NCBI GenBank assembly: GCA_026645635.1
Contig: JAPKMV010000134.1
Coordinates: 1-7,947 of the forward strand
DNA from: Caldilineaceae bacterium
GTDB taxonomy: Bacteria > Chloroflexota > Anaerolineae > Caldilineales > Caldilineaceae
Direction of reading: 5' to 3'
Length of the DNA stretch: 7,947 nucleotides
Positions within the stretch are counted from its first letter, which is position 1. Each line of letters opens with the position of its first letter. This document shows, one piece after another, positions 6,550-7,947 of this stretch. The notes beneath the pieces were generated by a model that had not been told where the DNA came from, made no database searches, and saw only the letters and a program-made list of their open reading frames with translations. A program made the translations under genes and the position numbers.

Positions 6550-7591
6550 CTATCCCCAAAGGCCAGTCTGTTCCGGGTAGGTGACGCGCAGGTGGGCGTA
6601 GGCGGCACGGGTGGCGACGCGACCGCGCGGGGTGCGGTCGAGGAAGCCCAGTTGCAGCAGATACGGCTCCACCACATCCATGATCGTGTCCGCTTCCTCG
6701 CTGATCGAAGCGGCGAGCGTATCCAGCCCCACGGGGCCGCCGTTGAACTTGTTGATGATCGAATCCAACACGCGGCGGTCGAGGTCATCCAGACCCAATT
6801 CATCGATCTCCAACAGCGCCAGCGCCTCCTCGGCGACCCGCGCGGTGATGCGGCCCTGGGCGCGCACCTGCGCATAGTCGCGCAGGCGCCGCAGCGCGCG
6901 AACGCTGGGCGATGGCAGTGGCGCCGGCCGGGTCGATCGGCGCTTCCAGCAGCGCGGCGGCGCGGTTGACGATCTCGTGCAGCGCCGCCGGGTCGTAGAA
7001 GTCGAAGCGCTCCACGACGCCAAAGCGGGCGCGCAGGGGCGAGGTCATCAGCGCCAGCCGCGTCGTCGCGCCGACCACGGTGAACTTGGGCAGGCTGAGT
7101 TGAATGTTGCGCGCGCCCGGCCCACTGCCCACGACGATATTGAGCGAAAAATCTTCCATCGCCGGGTAGAGAATCTCTTCCACCGCGCGCCCCAAGCGGT
7201 GAATCTCGTCGATGAAGAGGATGTCGCCCTTGCGCAGATTGGTGAGGATGGCGGCCAGGTCGCCCGCTTTCTCCACTGCGGGGCCGGCGGTGACTTTGAG
7301 ATTGGCGCCCATTTCGTAGGCCAGGATGTGGGAGAGCGTGGTCTTGCCCAACCCCGGCGGGCCATAGAGCAGCACGTGGTCGAGGGCGTCCCCGCGCTGG
7401 CGCGCCGCATCGACGAGAATTTGCATCTTGTCGCGCAGGCGCTCCTGCCCGATCATCTCATAGAGCGAACGGGGGCGCAGCGCGTGATCCACCTGGCGGT
7501 CGCCGGGCTGCGGGTCGCCGCCAATGGTGCGGTCGGGTGCGTCACGGTGTTCACCCGGTTTGCGCCCGTCTATGCTGCGTTCATCGGCCAT
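6550..7591 (-). CDS. ruvB: Holliday junction branch-migration ATPase RuvB, frame broken near 6900
   Basis: RuvB is the hexameric AAA+ motor that, with RuvA, drives branch migration of Holliday junctions. From ATG 7591 the first frame shows [12 protein letters not shown] (39-50), Walker A GPPGLGKT (77-84), Walker B FIDEIH (126-131), sensor 1 GATTR (174-178) and the arginine-finger region SPLRARFG (184-191). It stays homologous to about IAQRS (227-231), at position 6899-6901. Homology resumes in another frame from 6900 with [16 protein letters not shown], the winged-helix domain [16 protein letters not shown] and [13 protein letters not shown], and the end [17 protein letters not shown], to the TAG at 6550. 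Compared with the usual 'RSRGTPRIANRxLRR', about nine residues are missing, consistent with loss of some 26 nt, which removes the sensor-2 Arg and shifts frame. As read, the protein would be inactive; assembly error or genuine loss are both possible. AGGTGG lies 10 nt upstream of the start. Confidence 0.9.
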
Positions 7592-7629
7592 ATGTTGTGC
7601 ACCACCTGCGCTGTTCGTTCATTTGTTCT

Positions 7630-7658
7630 ATCATACCCACGCCAAGAGGCAAAGTCAA
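7630..7658 (-). promoter_or_regulatory. Strong sigma70-type promoter for ruvB
   Basis: On the minus strand a -35 TTGACT (7658-7653) and a -10 TATGAT (7635-7630) are spaced by 17 nt, each 5 of 6 to consensus. Transcription would begin around 7623, about 30 nt before the ruvB ATG. Confidence 0.7.
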
Positions 7659-7679
7659 AGCGTGCGCAAGGGATTTTGC

Positions 7680-7708
7680 TTGACCTTTCGGGGAAAACCT
7701 GTTATAAG
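7680..7708 (+). promoter_or_regulatory. Strong sigma70-type promoter for the rightward gene
   Basis: A -35 TTGACC (7680-7685) and a -10 TATAAG (7703-7708) are spaced by 17 nt. The start point would be near 7715, giving a leader of about 127 nt before the ATG at 7842. An imperfect palindrome (ATAAG 7704-7708, CTTAT 7716-7720) covers the -10 and the start site. The promoter stands back to back with the ruvB promoter; 21 bp separate the two -35 boxes. Confidence 0.7.
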
Positions 7709-7740
7709 CTGTACACTTATTTTTGTATTTTGCGGAATTG

Positions 7741-7841
7741 TCTGCGGCGCCGCTGCTAAGCTGGCGCAGCAGCAAGTCCCGCGCCATCGGCGGCGCGCAC
7801 TGGATGTTGTGCGCAATGCCCAGCCCCTGTGGGGAGATTTG
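7741..7841 (+). promoter_or_regulatory. GC-rich, hairpin-prone 5' leader
   Basis: The untranslated leader of the rightward gene contains several self-complementary stretches: GCGGCGCCGC (7744-7753), GCGCAC/GTGCGC (7795-7800 with 7809-7814, 8-nt loop) and CCCC-TGT-GGGG (7824-7834). The last pairs most of the Shine-Dalgarno sequence GGGGAG (7831-7836). I do not recognise a known riboswitch, and this may be no more than GC-rich sequence. Confidence 0.35.
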
Positions 7842-7947
7842 ATGATGACCGAGCAAGCATTGGTTGCCCAGGAACGCAAAAAGCTGTTAGAGGAACGGGC
7901 GCAGATCGAGGAAGAACTGAACCATCTGCGCGAACTGATGCAGTCCG
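7842..7947 (+). CDS. N-terminus of a coiled-coil protein, unknown (runs off right edge)
   Basis: A frame starting ATG ATG at 7842/7845 is open to the window end, 35 codons. GGGGAG (7831-7836) lies 5 or 8 nt upstream of the two possible starts, and a strong promoter lies about 130 nt upstream. The visible residues (MMTEQALVAQERKKLLEERA, then QIEEELNHLRELMQS) form an uninterrupted, charged heptad-like helix typical of a coiled coil. Such an opening occurs in many proteins, including TraR/DksA-type zinc-finger regulators and GreA-like factors. Nothing visible distinguishes them, so the function is left open. Confidence 0.6.
   Translation, partial: MMTEQALVAQERKKLLEERAQIEEELNHLRELMQS

Noticed and set aside
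7600..7640. LexA-type SOS box upstream of ruvB
   Set aside because: GAAC occurs three times near the start, but as direct repeats rather than the inverted GAAC-N4-GTTC arrangement, so no SOS box is supported.

Overview
The window is GC-rich, tightly packed bacterial DNA. It reads as chromosome, with no integrase, transposase, plasmid or phage gene. My best guess is a Chloroflexota (Anaerolineae/Caldilinea-like) genome. This rests on the pairing of DUF1257 (Ycf35-like) and DUF2997 genes, the style of the proteins, and short reiterated ATCCGC-type and GAGGGGC-type intergenic repeats. It is inference, not proof.

Layout. (a) 1-322, minus strand: the N-terminus of a secreted protein that runs off the left edge. 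(b) 323-598: a divergent control region with a 17-bp palindrome, a pair of nested inverted repeats (446-544) and a sigma70-like promoter overlapping the right arm. (c) 599-4423, plus: a three-gene glycolate oxidase operon, glcD-glcE-glcF, made of an FAD subunit, an FAD-binding partner and an iron-sulfur subunit. glcE has a reading-frame break near 2171. (d) 4521-6453, plus: a compact cluster of five small genes, encoding DUF1257, a cupin, DUF2997, an unrecognised 59-residue protein and a possible degenerate metallo-beta-lactamase-fold protein. (e) 6454-6545: a large 43+43 nt inverted repeat between converging genes, probably a two-way terminator or small repeat element. (f) 7591-6550, minus: ruvB, the Holliday-junction motor, with an apparent deletion of about 26 nt that removes the sensor-2 motif and shifts frame. 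(g) 7592-7841: two strong back-to-back sigma70-type promoters, one for ruvB and one for a rightward gene with a hairpin-rich leader. (h) 7842-end: the first 35 codons of a coiled-coil protein.

Function. GlcDEF would oxidise glycolate (or a related 2-hydroxy acid) to glyoxylate and pass electrons through two 4Fe-4S clusters towards the quinone pool. The second cluster follows on the same strand after 97 nt and may be co-transcribed. It is the least understood part of the window and the best candidate for an uncharacterised system. Two independent frame breaks in otherwise well-conserved housekeeping-type genes make assembly error a serious possibility for both.
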